NCBI GenBank assembly: GCA_949740695.1 | Contig: CATJIY010000042.1 | Span: forward strand, 1-36,202 | Direction: 5' to 3' | Source: an uncultured Eubacteriales bacterium | Lineage (GTDB): Bacteria; Bacillota; Clostridia; Oscillospirales; Butyricicoccaceae | Length of the DNA: 36,202 nucleotides | Shown: positions 1 to 7,290 of the stretch, piece by piece | How positions within the stretch are numbered: position 1 is the first letter of the stretch | How the letters are laid out: each line of letters begins with the position of its first letter | Translations under genes and position numbers: made by a program | Notes under the pieces: model-generated | Database searches by the model: none | Seen by the model: only the letters and a program-made list of their open reading frames with translations | What the model was told of the DNA's origin: nothing

Positions 1-2
1 AA

Positions 3-79
3 TGGTACGCCCGAGCGGATTCGAACCGCTGGCCTTCCGCTTAGGAGGCGGACGCTCTATCCTGCTGAGCTACGGACGC
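3..79 (-). tRNA. tRNA-Arg, anticodon CCU
   Basis: Read on the minus strand this folds as a complete cloverleaf. The 7-bp acceptor stem (GCGTCCG with CGGGCGT, two G-T wobbles) is followed by a D arm containing TAGCTCAGCAGGATAGAGC. The anticodon stem is TCCGC/GCGGA around loop CTCCTAA, giving anticodon CCU for arginine AGG codons. The T arm is AGCGG-TTCGAAT-CCGCT, and a genomically encoded CCA ends the gene. It is transcribed toward the left edge. Identity follows directly from the sequence; only the promoter is not visible. Confidence 0.97.
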
Positions 80-120
80 ATATGGAATTTTTGGCGCCAC
101 TGGCGCACGAACTACGCACA

Positions 121-161
121 CCTAGGAGGCGGACGCTCTATTCTGCTACGCTACAGACGCA
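121..161 (-). pseudogene. Truncated copy of the 5' half of tRNA-Arg(CCU)
   Basis: These 41 bases match the 5' half of the neighbouring tRNA-Arg (40-80) at 36 of 41 positions, in the same orientation, including an exact 19-base run starting TAGGAGGCGG. The copy stops at the anticodon loop: no anticodon 3' strand, T arm or CCA follows. It therefore cannot fold as a tRNA and is best read as a decayed tRNA fragment, left by a local duplication or by recombination in the tRNA. Which of these happened cannot be decided from the window. Confidence 0.8.
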
Positions 162-208
162 AGTACGACTTTTCACTGGTATGCAACCCCGAGGAGCTTT
201 TATATTTT

Positions 209-397
209 TTATTGAGGGCAGCCAATATCATCTTTGTCAAACATTTCAAATCCCATCCACGGCAGTGTAACTGCCATAATCACGCAAGGAAGAAACAAGT
301 TGATTATAGCGCACAATAGGGCCATCGTCAAGGTTTGTCCGGTATTTCCCCTAAAACCCAAGCTCAGGCCCTTCCAAATGGAAGGGCCCCTACCCAT
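209..397 (-). CDS. Possible small membrane protein, unknown
   Basis: This is a 62-residue ORF with a basic N-terminus (about residues 1-20), a hydrophobic stretch at about 24-50 (MALLCAIINLFLPCVIMAV) and an acidic tail. That would fit one transmembrane helix. A GGAGGG lies 11 bases before the ATG, with an in-frame stop just upstream, so it is not the tail of a longer gene. I recognise no family. It sits in an otherwise gene-poor stretch, and the hydrophobic composition is the only argument for it. It could be chance. Confidence 0.25.
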   Translation of the reverse strand: MGRGPSIWKGLSLGFRGNTGQTLTMALLCAIINLFLPCVIMAVTLPWMGFEMFDKDDIGCPQ

Positions 398-436
398 CTG
401 CTATTTTCCCTCCGCCAACCCTCTGTCCAAGTATAA

Positions 437-501
437 GAACCTGTATTCATAATCGAAAATGCTGAATGACCGAGAGCTTTTAAGGTTATGAATACAAGTT
501 C
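437..501. repeat. Inverted repeat, 16 bp with one mismatch
   Basis: GAACCTGTATTCATAA (437-452) is matched by TTATGAATACAAGTTC (486-501). The reverse complement of the second arm differs from the first at one base. The 33-bp spacer contains no ORF. It would form a cruciform or an RNA hairpin. It is AT-rich, unlike its surroundings. Confidence 0.75.
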
Positions 502-541
502 TAAACATTGGCTAAAGCAGGAGAGACAATCCAAGGTCCTC

Positions 542-631
542 GCCGCCGGAACAACTATAAACGGTAGTCCCGCCGAATTGGAGCGGCAGACAGCCCACCG
601 GTCCAATTGCTGCGCCAGTTGTTCCGGCGGC
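542..631. repeat. Nested inverted repeat with perfect 15-bp outer arms
   Basis: GCCGCCGGAACAACT (542-556) is exactly complementary to AGTTGTTCCGGCGGC (617-631). Inside this stem a second pair, AATTGGA (576-582) and TCCAATT (602-608), could form an inner helix. The whole 90-bp unit would fold into a long two-tier hairpin on either strand. There is no T-run at either end. It lies 43 bp beyond the purB stop, so it may be the 3' end structure of the purAB transcript, a small non-autonomous mobile element, or a structured RNA. The sequence does not decide. Confidence 0.7.
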
Positions 632-673
632 AAAGGTCGGAAGATACTACATCCATAAGCGCAATCGCCGGCG

Positions 674-2092
674 TTACAAGTTGATAGCGGGAGCCGCCTG
701 CTCCTGTGTCTGGGCCAAAATTGGCTCCAACTGAGCTAGAAACGTTTCTACCTGCCGGGACGAACGACCGGTATACCGCCGTCCGTCCATCAGCGCGGTC
801 AATTCCTCTAACGTCATGCCAAAGCTGGAGTCGGCAGCCAACCGCTGAAGAAGATCGCAGGACTCCCCCTCCTTCATTCTGGCAGTGGCCGCCATGGAGT
901 GGGTACGGATGATCTCATGCAGCTGTTGACGGTCTCCGCCCCGTTTCACCGCCTCCATCATGAGGTTTTCGGTGGCAATAAAAGGAAGGTACTCCTTAAC
1001 CGCCTTGGCGATAACTTTTTCGTTCACTCGGATGCCCTGGGTAACATTTTGCATCAAACGCAGAATCGCGTCGGCGCACAAAAATCCCTCTGGCAAAGAG
1101 ATGCGGCGGTTGGCCGAATCATCTAATGTGCGCTCCATCCACTGAACGCTGGCAGTCATGGGGGCGTTCATAGCATCGGCCATCAGGTAGCGGGCCAGTG
1201 AGCAAATGCGCTCGGAGCGCATAGGGTTGCGCTTATAGGCCATGGCGGAAGATCCAACCTGTTTGTCCTCAAAGGGTTCTTCCATCTGGCGGTCGTGCTG
1301 AAGCAGGCGCATGTCGTTGGCAAACCGGTAACAGCTCTGGGCAATAGCGCTGAGCACATTGAGAATCCGGCTATCAAACTTGCGGGTATAGGTTTGGCCG
1401 GATACCGGGAAGATACGCTCAAAGCCAAATTCCGCAGCGATCATCCGGTTCATCTGGTCAATTTTGCCCTCGTCCCCCTCAAACAGATCCAAAAAGCTGG
1501 CTTCAGTGCCCGTAGTGCCCCGGCAACCCAAAAACCGCATAGAATCCAAAACAAAGTCCAGTTCCTCCAAATCCAACCACAGATCTTGAAGCCATAGCGT
1601 AGCCCGCTTCCCTACCGTCACCAGTTGGGCGGGCTGATAGTGGGTATAGCCCAGGGTGGGCAAATCCTTATATTGACGGGCAAAACCAGCCAGGTTTTTC
1701 ATAGCGGCCAACAGCTGGCCCCGCAAATACCGCAGCCCGTCTCGATAAAGAATTAAGTCGGCGTTATCGGTGACATAACAGGAAGTTGCGCCCAAGTGAA
1801 TAATACCCTTGGCGTCGGGAGCCGCTAAGCCATAGGCGTGAATATGGGCCATTACATCGTGGCGAATTTCTTTCTCTTTCAGCCGGACGGCCTCATAGTC
1901 AATATCGGTAAGATGCGCTTCCAACTGGTCTACCTGTTCCTGCGTGATGGGCAGGCCCAGCTTGTGCTGTGCGCGAGCCAAAGCCACCCACAGCTTACGC
2001 CAGGTCTGATAGCGGGCGTCGGAAGAAAACAAGCGGAGCATCTCCTCCGAGGCATAGCGGGAGGAAAGCGGACTTTCATAACAATCTTTCAT
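674..2092 (-). CDS. purB: Adenylosuccinate lyase
   Basis: PurB cleaves adenylosuccinate to AMP and SAICAR to AICAR, each with release of fumarate, in the cytosol. The 472-residue protein carries the fumarase/aspartase signature SSAMAYKRNPMRSE at about 281-294 and the conserved TLGYTHYQPAQ at about 146-156. The N-terminus (ESPLSSRYAS) and length resemble the longer, animal-like class of the enzyme rather than the roughly 430-residue Bacillus form. The start is supported by GAGGTGATG directly upstream. It follows purA by 9 bp, so the two genes that convert IMP to AMP are almost certainly cotranscribed. No clear terminator follows, only the structured repeat at 542-631. Confidence 0.97.
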   Translation of the reverse strand: MKDCYESPLSSRYASEEMLRLFSSDARYQTWRKLWVALARAQHKLGLPITQEQVDQLEAHLTDIDYEAVRLKEKEIRHDVMAHIHAYGLAAPDAKGIIHLGATSCYVTDNADLILYRDGLRYLRGQLLAAMKNLAGFARQYKDLPTLGYTHYQPAQLVTVGKRATLWLQDLWLDLEELDFVLDSMRFLGCRGTTGTEASFLDLFEGDEGKIDQMNRMIAAEFGFERIFPVSGQTYTRKFDSRILNVLSAIAQSCYRFANDMRLLQHDRQMEEPFEDKQVGSSAMAYKRNPMRSERICSLARYLMADAMNAPMTASVQWMERTLDDSANRRISLPEGFLCADAILRLMQNVTQGIRVNEKVIAKAVKEYLPFIATENLMMEAVKRGGDRQQLHEIIRTHSMAATARMKEGESCDLLQRLAADSSFGMTLEELTALMDGRRYTGRSSRQVETFLAQLEPILAQTQEQAAPAINL

Positions 2093-2101
2093 ACCATCAC
2101 C

Positions 2102-3376
2102 TCAGCGCAGAATAATCGCATCCCGTTCAGCGCCCACCGACACATAGCCGATATGACAGCCAATGGCGCGTTCCACATACAATACATAATCCTGAGCAGC
2201 CTGGGGCAAATCTTCAAACCGGCGAACGCCGCTGATATCGCACTTCCAGCCTGGGAGATCGGTGTAGACCGGTTTTGCGCGGTCCAGCAGCGCAGGGAAC
2301 GGAAAGTCCTGGGTCTGCTTGCCGTCAATTTCATAGTGGGTACACACTGGGATTTTTTCCATATACGACAGTACGTCCAACTTGGTAAACGCCACATTGG
2401 TAGCGCCCTGGAGGGTCGCTCCATAACGAGTGGCCCCCAGACCCAGCGGCCCCACCCGCCGGGGGCGGCCGGTAGCCGCGCCGTATTCGCCGCCAGCTTC
2501 CCGAAGCGCATCGGCTTCCGGCCCGAACCATTCGCAAGTAAAAGGACCCTCGCCCACGCAAGAGGAATATGCCTTAACCACGCCGATGACCTGATCTACT
2601 GGACTTCCGGGAATACCCGCGCCTACTGGCGCGTAAGCGGCAATGTTGTTAGAAGAGGAAGTATATGGCCAGATGCCGAAATCCAAATCCCGCAAAGCGC
2701 CCAGCTGAGCCTCAAACAAAATATCTTTGCCCTGGGACTGCGCCTGCCGCAAAAACGCGCCGGTATCGCATACAAAGGGAGCGATCTGCCCACCGTATTC
2801 CTCCAGCCAGGCCATCATGTCCTCCAGGGAATAGGGTTTGGCATGATAAACGTTTTCAATAGTCAGGTTCTTCCACTCCAAAATGCCCGCTAAACGGCCC
2901 CGGAGATACTGGGGATAAAGCAGTTCTCCCGCCTGAATGGTCTTTTTCTGATATTTGTCGCTGTAAACCGGCGCGATGCCCCGTTTGGTAGAGCCATAAG
3001 CCCGGTCTTTCAGGCGGGCTTCCTCCAAAGCGTCCAAATCCCGATGATAAGGAAACACCAGAGTCGCCCGATCAGAGATTTTGAAATTATCCGGCGTGAT
3101 GGAGATGCCCGCTTGCCGGAGGTTGGCGATTTCCTTGCACAGGTGCTGGCAGTCAATCACCACCCCGTTTCCCAGCACATTCACTACTTCAGGCCGAAAA
3201 ATGCCGGAAGGCAGCAAATTGAGAGCAAATTTGCCATGGTCATTGATAACGGTGTGCCCGGCGTTGTTGCCACCCTGATAACGCACCACCACATCATACT
3301 GCTGGGTAATCAGATCCACCATACGGCCCTTGCCCTCATCACCCCAGTTAATGCCTACGATTGCGCAGTTGGACAT
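2102..3376 (-). CDS. purA: Adenylosuccinate synthetase
   Basis: PurA joins aspartate to IMP using GTP, the first committed step to AMP. The 424-residue length is normal for the family. The N-terminal P-loop-like GDEGKG (12-17) and NNAGHT (about 37-42) contain the catalytic Asp and His, and the GTP and IMP sites around KRGIAP are intact. The start ATG follows an AGGAGG-type site (fwd 3378-3385, TTCCTCCT). It is the first gene of a purA-purB unit, divergent from a LysR gene. A TTGACA -35-like hexamer on the minus strand (fwd 3467-3472) overlaps the -35 of the opposing promoter, so the two genes may share control. Confidence 0.97.
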   Translation of the reverse strand: MSNCAIVGINWGDEGKGRMVDLITQQYDVVVRYQGGNNAGHTVINDHGKFALNLLPSGIFRPEVVNVLGNGVVIDCQHLCKEIANLRQAGISITPDNFKISDRATLVFPYHRDLDALEEARLKDRAYGSTKRGIAPVYSDKYQKKTIQAGELLYPQYLRGRLAGILEWKNLTIENVYHAKPYSLEDMMAWLEEYGGQIAPFVCDTGAFLRQAQSQGKDILFEAQLGALRDLDFGIWPYTSSSNNIAAYAPVGAGIPGSPVDQVIGVVKAYSSCVGEGPFTCEWFGPEADALREAGGEYGAATGRPRRVGPLGLGATRYGATLQGATNVAFTKLDVLSYMEKIPVCTHYEIDGKQTQDFPFPALLDRAKPVYTDLPGWKCDISGVRRFEDLPQAAQDYVLYVERAIGCHIGYVSVGAERDAIILR

Positions 3377-3464
3377 AAAAATTCCTCCTGTTCCCGGCCG
3401 CCCTTCCCCTCAACGGAAAAGTACCTGCAAAACCGGTTTGATTTTAAAAAACGTGAAAAAAGGA

Positions 3465-3493
3465 TTGTCAAATCAGAACACTTTGATTATACT
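3465..3493 (+). promoter_or_regulatory. Sigma-A-type promoter of the LysR gene
   Basis: TTGTCA (3465-3470), a 17-bp spacer and TATACT (3488-3493) form a near-consensus promoter about 70 bp before the LysR start. Its -35 box overlaps TTGACA read on the other strand (3467-3472). That hexamer could serve purA, although its -10 (TTTAAA or TTTTAA near 3443-3449) is weak. This overlap is the usual geometry for a LysR regulator controlling itself and a divergent gene. Confidence 0.7.
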
Positions 3494-3563
3494 AAGAATA
3501 AAGCTATTCGTAAAGCCAAACTTTTGAATGTTTATCATAAGTCTGATGAATAGGCGGTGACAA

Positions 3564-4478
3564 ATGGAAGCTAAGTTGGAGCTGTACCGGGTCTTTCAGG
3601 TGGTGGCTGAAGCGGGGAGCATCTCAGCGGCGGCGAAGGCGCTTTATCTCTCCCAACCGGCGGCCAGCCAGGCGGTTAAGCGGCTGGAAGATCAGCTTCG
3701 CACGCCTCTATTTGTCCGGGGAAAGCGAGGGGTGACCCTGACGCGAGAGGGCCGTCTGCTTTATGAGCAGGTGCGGGGCGCGATCTGCTTGCTGGAAAAC
3801 GCCGAGGAAAAACTGCGCCAGACCCGCTTGCTGGAAACCGGACAGCTGGTCATTGGCGCCAGCGACACCATGACCAGAACCTTTTTGCTGCCCTATTTAG
3901 AGGCCTTCCGGCGGGAAAAACCGGGGGTGCGGCTTCAGCTGCGCAACGGCACCAGCCGGCAGGTACTGTCTCTTCTAAGCCAGGGAACGGTGGATATCGC
4001 TTTTGCCAGCATGCCGGAGGAAACCGCCAATTTTCAAACTGAGGTATGTTTTGACACGCATATGGTGTTTGTGGCGGCAGCCGGATATCCCTGTGACTTT
4101 CAGCGGACCCACACCCTGGCCGAAGTGGCTCGGATGCCCCTGATTCTGCTGGACCGGCAGGCTGGTTCCCGGCTCTATCTGGAAAAGCGGTTCGAAAGTC
4201 TGGGCTTGGCTTTACGTCCCGAAATGGAGCTGGCAACCCACGACCTGCTGCTTCAGCTGGCCCGTATTGGACTAGGCGTGGCCTGCGTCACTCGGGAATA
4301 TGCCCACATTGAACTGGCGGAAGGCTTGGTGCGCGAGCTGCGCACCGCACCGGTAATCCCTCCCCGGCAAGCGGTGATGTGTACTTTACCCCAGACGGCG
4401 CAAACCCCGGCGGTAGCCCACTTTATGGCTTTTGTCCGGAGAGGGCGGACGGCTCCTCAAAGTCAACAGCAATCCTAA
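3564..4478 (+). CDS. LysR-family transcriptional regulator
   Basis: This 304-residue protein has the LysR N-terminal winged helix-turn-helix at about residues 5-65 (ISAAAKALYLSQPAASQAVK, then RLEDQL). It continues into the usual linker helix and a periplasmic-binding-protein-like effector domain at about 90-295 (VIGASDTMTRTFLLPYL). Length and architecture are standard. The effector is unknown; the closest functional families are CysB/CynR-like, but no specific match is claimed. It is divergent from purA with overlapping promoter elements, so an effect on purine genes is possible but unproven. A GGCGGTGA site precedes the ATG. Confidence 0.93.
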   Translation: MEAKLELYRVFQVVAEAGSISAAAKALYLSQPAASQAVKRLEDQLRTPLFVRGKRGVTLTREGRLLYEQVRGAICLLENAEEKLRQTRLLETGQLVIGASDTMTRTFLLPYLEAFRREKPGVRLQLRNGTSRQVLSLLSQGTVDIAFASMPEETANFQTEVCFDTHMVFVAAAGYPCDFQRTHTLAEVARMPLILLDRQAGSRLYLEKRFESLGLALRPEMELATHDLLLQLARIGLGVACVTREYAHIELAEGLVRELRTAPVIPPRQAVMCTLPQTAQTPAVAHFMAFVRRGRTAPQSQQQS

Positions 4479-4566
4479 CTGGCCAGCCTGGCGGCTTTTG
4501 ACCAAAAAAGGCGTTCCGCCATACAGGTTCTGACAGCAGACGACCAAATCCGCAACAAGATACGAG

Positions 4567-4572
4567 TATAAT
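4567..4572 (+). promoter_or_regulatory. Possible -10 box before the 72-residue ORF
   Basis: A perfect TATAAT lies 57 bp before the start codon at 4629. No good -35 hexamer is found at 16-18 bp spacing (best candidates CCAAAT and CAAATC), so this is either a weak or activator-dependent promoter or a chance match. Between it and the ribosome binding site lies a small hairpin, CCCAGG-CCCCAGT-CCTGGG. Confidence 0.4.
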
Positions 4573-4628
4573 AGTTAGTGGTTCTACGAAAGCCCAGGCC
4601 CCAGTCCTGGGGAAAGGAGCAGAAAACC

Positions 4629-4847
4629 ATGGAAAAAATCATTTTGCGATATGGAAAAAAGGGCTATACCCTGACCCAGCTGGAAGCGGCGGCCAGCGCC
4701 TTTGCCGCTGCGCAAGGGCTGACCGATTCCAACCTGGAAATTTATCATGACTTTGAAGAGCTGGCGGTCTTTGGCGAAGACCGGCATGGTCAGCGGTGCG
4801 AAGCATCGTTGCCCTTTTCCCAACTGGAAAGGTGGGTCCAGGTATGA
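4629..4847 (+). CDS. Small conserved-looking protein, unknown
   Basis: This is a 72-residue, mildly acidic soluble protein, starting MEKIILRYGKKGYTLTQLEA. The ORF track begins at a GTG at 4578, but the ATG at 4629 has AAGGAG eight bases upstream and is preferred. I recognise no family. The sequence reads like a single small alpha/beta domain with no cysteines, signal or membrane segment. Its stop codon overlaps the start of the acetyltransferase gene (ATGA), so the two are translationally coupled and likely work together. Function unknown. Confidence 0.75.
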   Translation: MEKIILRYGKKGYTLTQLEAAASAFAAAQGLTDSNLEIYHDFEELAVFGEDRHGQRCEASLPFSQLERWVQV

Positions 4848-5332
4848 GCGCGCAAATTATTTTGTCTGAATATAAGCCGGGAGAAGCGGGAGCGCTGGTG
4901 CGTCTTTTTTATCAAACGGTGCACACCGTATGCCTGGGAGACTATACTCAAGAGCAGGTAGACGCTTGGGCGGACGGCAAAGCCGACCCGGCCCAATGGG
5001 ACAAGTCTTTTTTGCAGCACCAGACCCTGGTGGCAAGGATTGGCGGCGAACTGGCTGGTTTTGCCGATCTGGACGGAGATTATCTGGACAGGCTGTATGT
5101 CCATCGAGACTATCAGCGGCAAGGTGTGGGAACCGCCCTGGCCCAAGCGCTGGAACAACGAGCTGGGGAAAAAGGCTGTCCCCGAATAAGCGCCCATGTT
5201 TCCATCACTGCCCGGCCCTTTTTTGAGCAACGAGGTTACAAGCTTGTTCGGGAACAACAAGTGGAACGAGGCGGGGTTTTTTTGACCAATTTTATTATGG
5301 AAAAGACTTTGAACGCCCCGAAAGACCACTAA
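4844..5332 (+). CDS. GNAT-family N-acetyltransferase
   Basis: This 162-residue protein has the acetyl-CoA-binding motif A of the GNAT fold: LYVHRDYQRQGVGTALAQAL at about 85-104, where QRQGVG supplies the pyrophosphate loop. A motif-B-like segment follows (ARPFFEQRGYKLV). It belongs to the small single-domain group that includes E. coli YafP-type proteins. The acceptor could be a small molecule, antibiotic or protein, and the sequence does not say. The ORF track starts at 4796, but ATG 4844 overlaps the previous stop and follows AAAGGTGG, so I use it. It is coupled to the upstream 72-residue gene. Confidence 0.9.
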   Translation: MSAQIILSEYKPGEAGALVRLFYQTVHTVCLGDYTQEQVDAWADGKADPAQWDKSFLQHQTLVARIGGELAGFADLDGDYLDRLYVHRDYQRQGVGTALAQALEQRAGEKGCPRISAHVSITARPFFEQRGYKLVREQQVERGGVFLTNFIMEKTLNAPKDH

Positions 5333-5352
5333 AACAAAGGCGAAAGCATTTC

Positions 5353-5907
5353 ATGAGCAAGATCAAGATCCTCCTGTGGGGAAGCGCACTGCTAACAACA
5401 GCGGGGGCGGTAGCCGCAACAGCCTTTTACCGCAACAGCGGGCCGGAATGGCTATTGCCTGCGGCAATTACTTTGGGGACCACTGCCTATCATCTGCTCA
5501 TTCGGATCATTTTCGGAGGAGCGGTAAATTGGGTGATGCGCAACCGGGCCAACCCGCAAAATAGCTGGTTCCGCCTTCGCTCCTGGGAACCGGCCCTTTA
5601 CCGGCGGTTGCGGGTAAAGGTTTGGAAGGAATACCTTCCTACTTATGTGCCCACGCTATTTTCCTTTCAGCTCCACACGCCAGAGGAAATTGCCGGAGCT
5701 ATGTGTCAAGCTGAGATCGTGCATGAACTTGGCGCCATAGCCAGCCTGGCGCCCCTGGCGGCCATCCGGTGGTTCGGCTCCTGGCCGGTGTTTCTCATTA
5801 CCTCGCTGGCATCCATGAGCTTGGAACTAGCCCTGGTGGCGATTCAGCGATACAACCGGCCCCGGGTACTTCGGCTGATAACCCGGCAATCCCTATTGAA
5901 AAAATAA
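5353..5907 (+). CDS. CrtO-like (glycosyl-diaponeurosporenoate acyltransferase-type) membrane protein
   Basis: This 184-residue membrane protein has hydrophobic segments at about 5-25, 32-55, 125-145 and 148-165. The middle and end pattern (VKVWKEYLPTYVP, then AEIVHEL, then AIQRYNRPRVLRL) resembles the small CrtO family, whose founding member acylates the staphyloxanthin precursor in Staphylococcus. Related proteins are common in Clostridia that make no carotenoids, and no carotenoid gene is visible here, so the substrate is probably another lipid or sugar. The family assignment comes from recalled motif similarity. It lies 20 bp after the acetyltransferase gene and may be cotranscribed. Confidence 0.6.
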   Translation: MSKIKILLWGSALLTTAGAVAATAFYRNSGPEWLLPAAITLGTTAYHLLIRIIFGGAVNWVMRNRANPQNSWFRLRSWEPALYRRLRVKVWKEYLPTYVPTLFSFQLHTPEEIAGAMCQAEIVHELGAIASLAPLAAIRWFGSWPVFLITSLASMSLELALVAIQRYNRPRVLRLITRQSLLKK

Positions 5908-5940
5908 AACGAATAGAGAAAAAATATCGGGGTGAAACGT

Positions 5941-6732
5941 ATGAAACAAGTGGCGGTGATCACCGGAGGCAGCTCAGGCATCGGACTGGAAACCGCAAAG
6001 CTGCTGGCTCAGCAAGGTTACGCGGTTTATGAATTAAGCCGGAGCCAGCGCCGCCATCCAGATATCTTCCACATCTCCGCCGACGTGACGAAAGAAGACA
6101 CCCTTCAAGCGGCGGCTCAGATCATTTTAGACCGGGAAGGGCAAGTGGATCTGGTGGTAAACAACGCCGGATTTGGCATCTCTGGAGCAATAGAGTTCAC
6201 CGATACAGCAGAAGCCATCCGGCAATTTGACGTGAATTTCTTCGGCATGGCGCGGGTCAACCGCATATTCCTTCCCATTTTACGGCGGCAAAGGCGGGGT
6301 AAGATCATCAATATCAGCAGCGTAGCCTCCCCGGTGGCTATCCCCTTCCAGGCTTATTATTCGGCGGCAAAAGCGGCTATTGACAGTTATACCCTGGCTT
6401 TAGCCAACGAAGTCCGCCCTTATGGCATAACAGTTTGCGCCGTCCGTCCCGGAGATATCCGCACCGGATTTACCGCTGCAAGAAGCAAAAGCGCCGCTGG
6501 AGACGACGAATACCATGGGCGGATTTCCCGTTCGGTGGCCGTCATGGAGCGGGACGAACAAAACGGAATGACGCCTCAGCAGGCGGCGAAAGCCATCTGC
6601 AAAGCGGCAAACAAGTCCCACCCAAAACCGCTCGCCTCCATCGGATTTTCTTATCAGGCCGTCTGCCTGTTAGTAAAACTGTTGCCCTGCCGGTTGGCCA
6701 ACTGGATTGTTGGGAAAATTTACGCCAAATAA
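5941..6732 (+). CDS. Short-chain dehydrogenase/reductase
   Basis: This 263-residue classical SDR uses NAD(P)H to oxidise or reduce an unknown alcohol or carbonyl. The nucleotide-binding TGGSSGIG is at about 8-15, NNAG at 74-77, the catalytic serine region INISS at about 124-127, and the Tyr-Lys pair in YSAAK at 140-144, so all catalytic parts are present. The ORF track starts at a GTG at 5932. The ATG at 5941 with GGGGTG seven bases upstream fits better. The C-terminus (LVKLLPCRLANWIVGKIYAK) is long, basic and hydrophobic and could bind membrane, as in several acyl-glycerone-phosphate-reductase-like SDRs. Confidence 0.93.
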   Translation: MKQVAVITGGSSGIGLETAKLLAQQGYAVYELSRSQRRHPDIFHISADVTKEDTLQAAAQIILDREGQVDLVVNNAGFGISGAIEFTDTAEAIRQFDVNFFGMARVNRIFLPILRRQRRGKIINISSVASPVAIPFQAYYSAAKAAIDSYTLALANEVRPYGITVCAVRPGDIRTGFTAARSKSAAGDDEYHGRISRSVAVMERDEQNGMTPQQAAKAICKAANKSHPKPLASIGFSYQAVCLLVKLLPCRLANWIVGKIYAK

Positions 6733-6744
6733 AAGGGGCGCGTT

Positions 6745-7260
6745 ATGGTAATTTTGATTACAGGACCTTCCCACACCGGAAAAACTCTGCTTGCCCAGAG
6801 GCTTTTAGAGCGATACGGTTATCCTTACCTTTCCATAGATCACCTGAAAATGGGATTGATCCGCAGCGGGAACGCCAATCTGACTCCCATGAGCACAGAC
6901 CAGGCGCTAACCGGCTATCTTTGGCCGATTGTCCGGGAGATGGTGAAAACCGTCATTGAAAACCGGCAAAATCTGATTGTAGAGGGATGCTATATCCCTT
7001 TTGACTGGGCAGCAGATTTTACGGCGGATTATCGAAAAGAAATTCGATATTGCTGTTTGGTCATGAGCGAGACTTACATAAAAGCCCGCTACGCGGACAT
7101 CAAAAAACATGCCAATGCCATTGAGACTCGGCTGGACGACGCCGACTGTACCCTGGAGGCTTTATTACGGGACAATCAAGAAACATTGGATCAATGCCGG
7201 CGGTACGGGACAGAATACTGTTTGATTGACGGGGAATATCTTGTAGATTTTGAGCCGTAA
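6745..7260 (+). CDS. P-loop kinase-like ATPase (AAA_33/zeta-like)
   Basis: This 171-residue protein starts with a Walker A motif, GPSHTGKT (7-14), followed by a kinase-like core. The SIDHLKMGLIRS segment resembles the substrate-binding helix of small P-loop kinases, and LIVEGCYIP is a Walker-B-like strand. It fits the broad group of small nucleotide, sugar or antibiotic kinases. No antitoxin partner is nearby, so a zeta-type toxin is unlikely. It follows the SDR by 12 bp with AAGGGG before the ATG, and is the last gene of this plus-strand run. The substrate is unknown. Confidence 0.8.
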   Translation: MVILITGPSHTGKTLLAQRLLERYGYPYLSIDHLKMGLIRSGNANLTPMSTDQALTGYLWPIVREMVKTVIENRQNLIVEGCYIPFDWAADFTADYRKEIRYCCLVMSETYIKARYADIKKHANAIETRLDDADCTLEALLRDNQETLDQCRRYGTEYCLIDGEYLVDFEP

Positions 7261-7290
7261 CCCATTTGAAACAGAGAAACCCTGTGGGGA

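Larger units (their letters stand above)
162..673. other. Gene-poor stretch with two long inverted repeats
   Basis: About 500 bp between the tRNA remnant and the end of purB hold no convincing gene apart from the doubtful 62-residue ORF. Three potential hairpins are visible: GGCCCTTCC/GGAAGGGCC near 367-388, a 16-bp imperfect repeat at 437/486 and a perfect 15-bp repeat at 542/617. None is followed by a T-run, so none is a standard terminator. The 89-residue ORF on the minus strand begins inside the last repeat and resembles nothing I know. Confidence 0.6.

Noticed and set aside
81-120. A further tRNA remnant between the tRNA and its partial copy
   Set aside because: GGCGCC and GGCGCACGAAC look vaguely like tRNA ends, but no stem or conserved arm can be aligned.
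364-633. 89-residue minus-strand ORF after purB
   Set aside because: It begins inside the 542-631 inverted repeat, has no good ribosome site and its composition looks random.
1838-2893. 351-residue plus-strand ORF
   Set aside because: It is antisense to purB and purA, whose sequence is clearly conserved; it has no family features and is a shadow frame.
6745-7260. Zeta-type toxin
   Set aside because: The P-loop resembles zeta toxins, but no epsilon-like antitoxin lies next to it and the gene follows a dehydrogenase in an ordinary operon.
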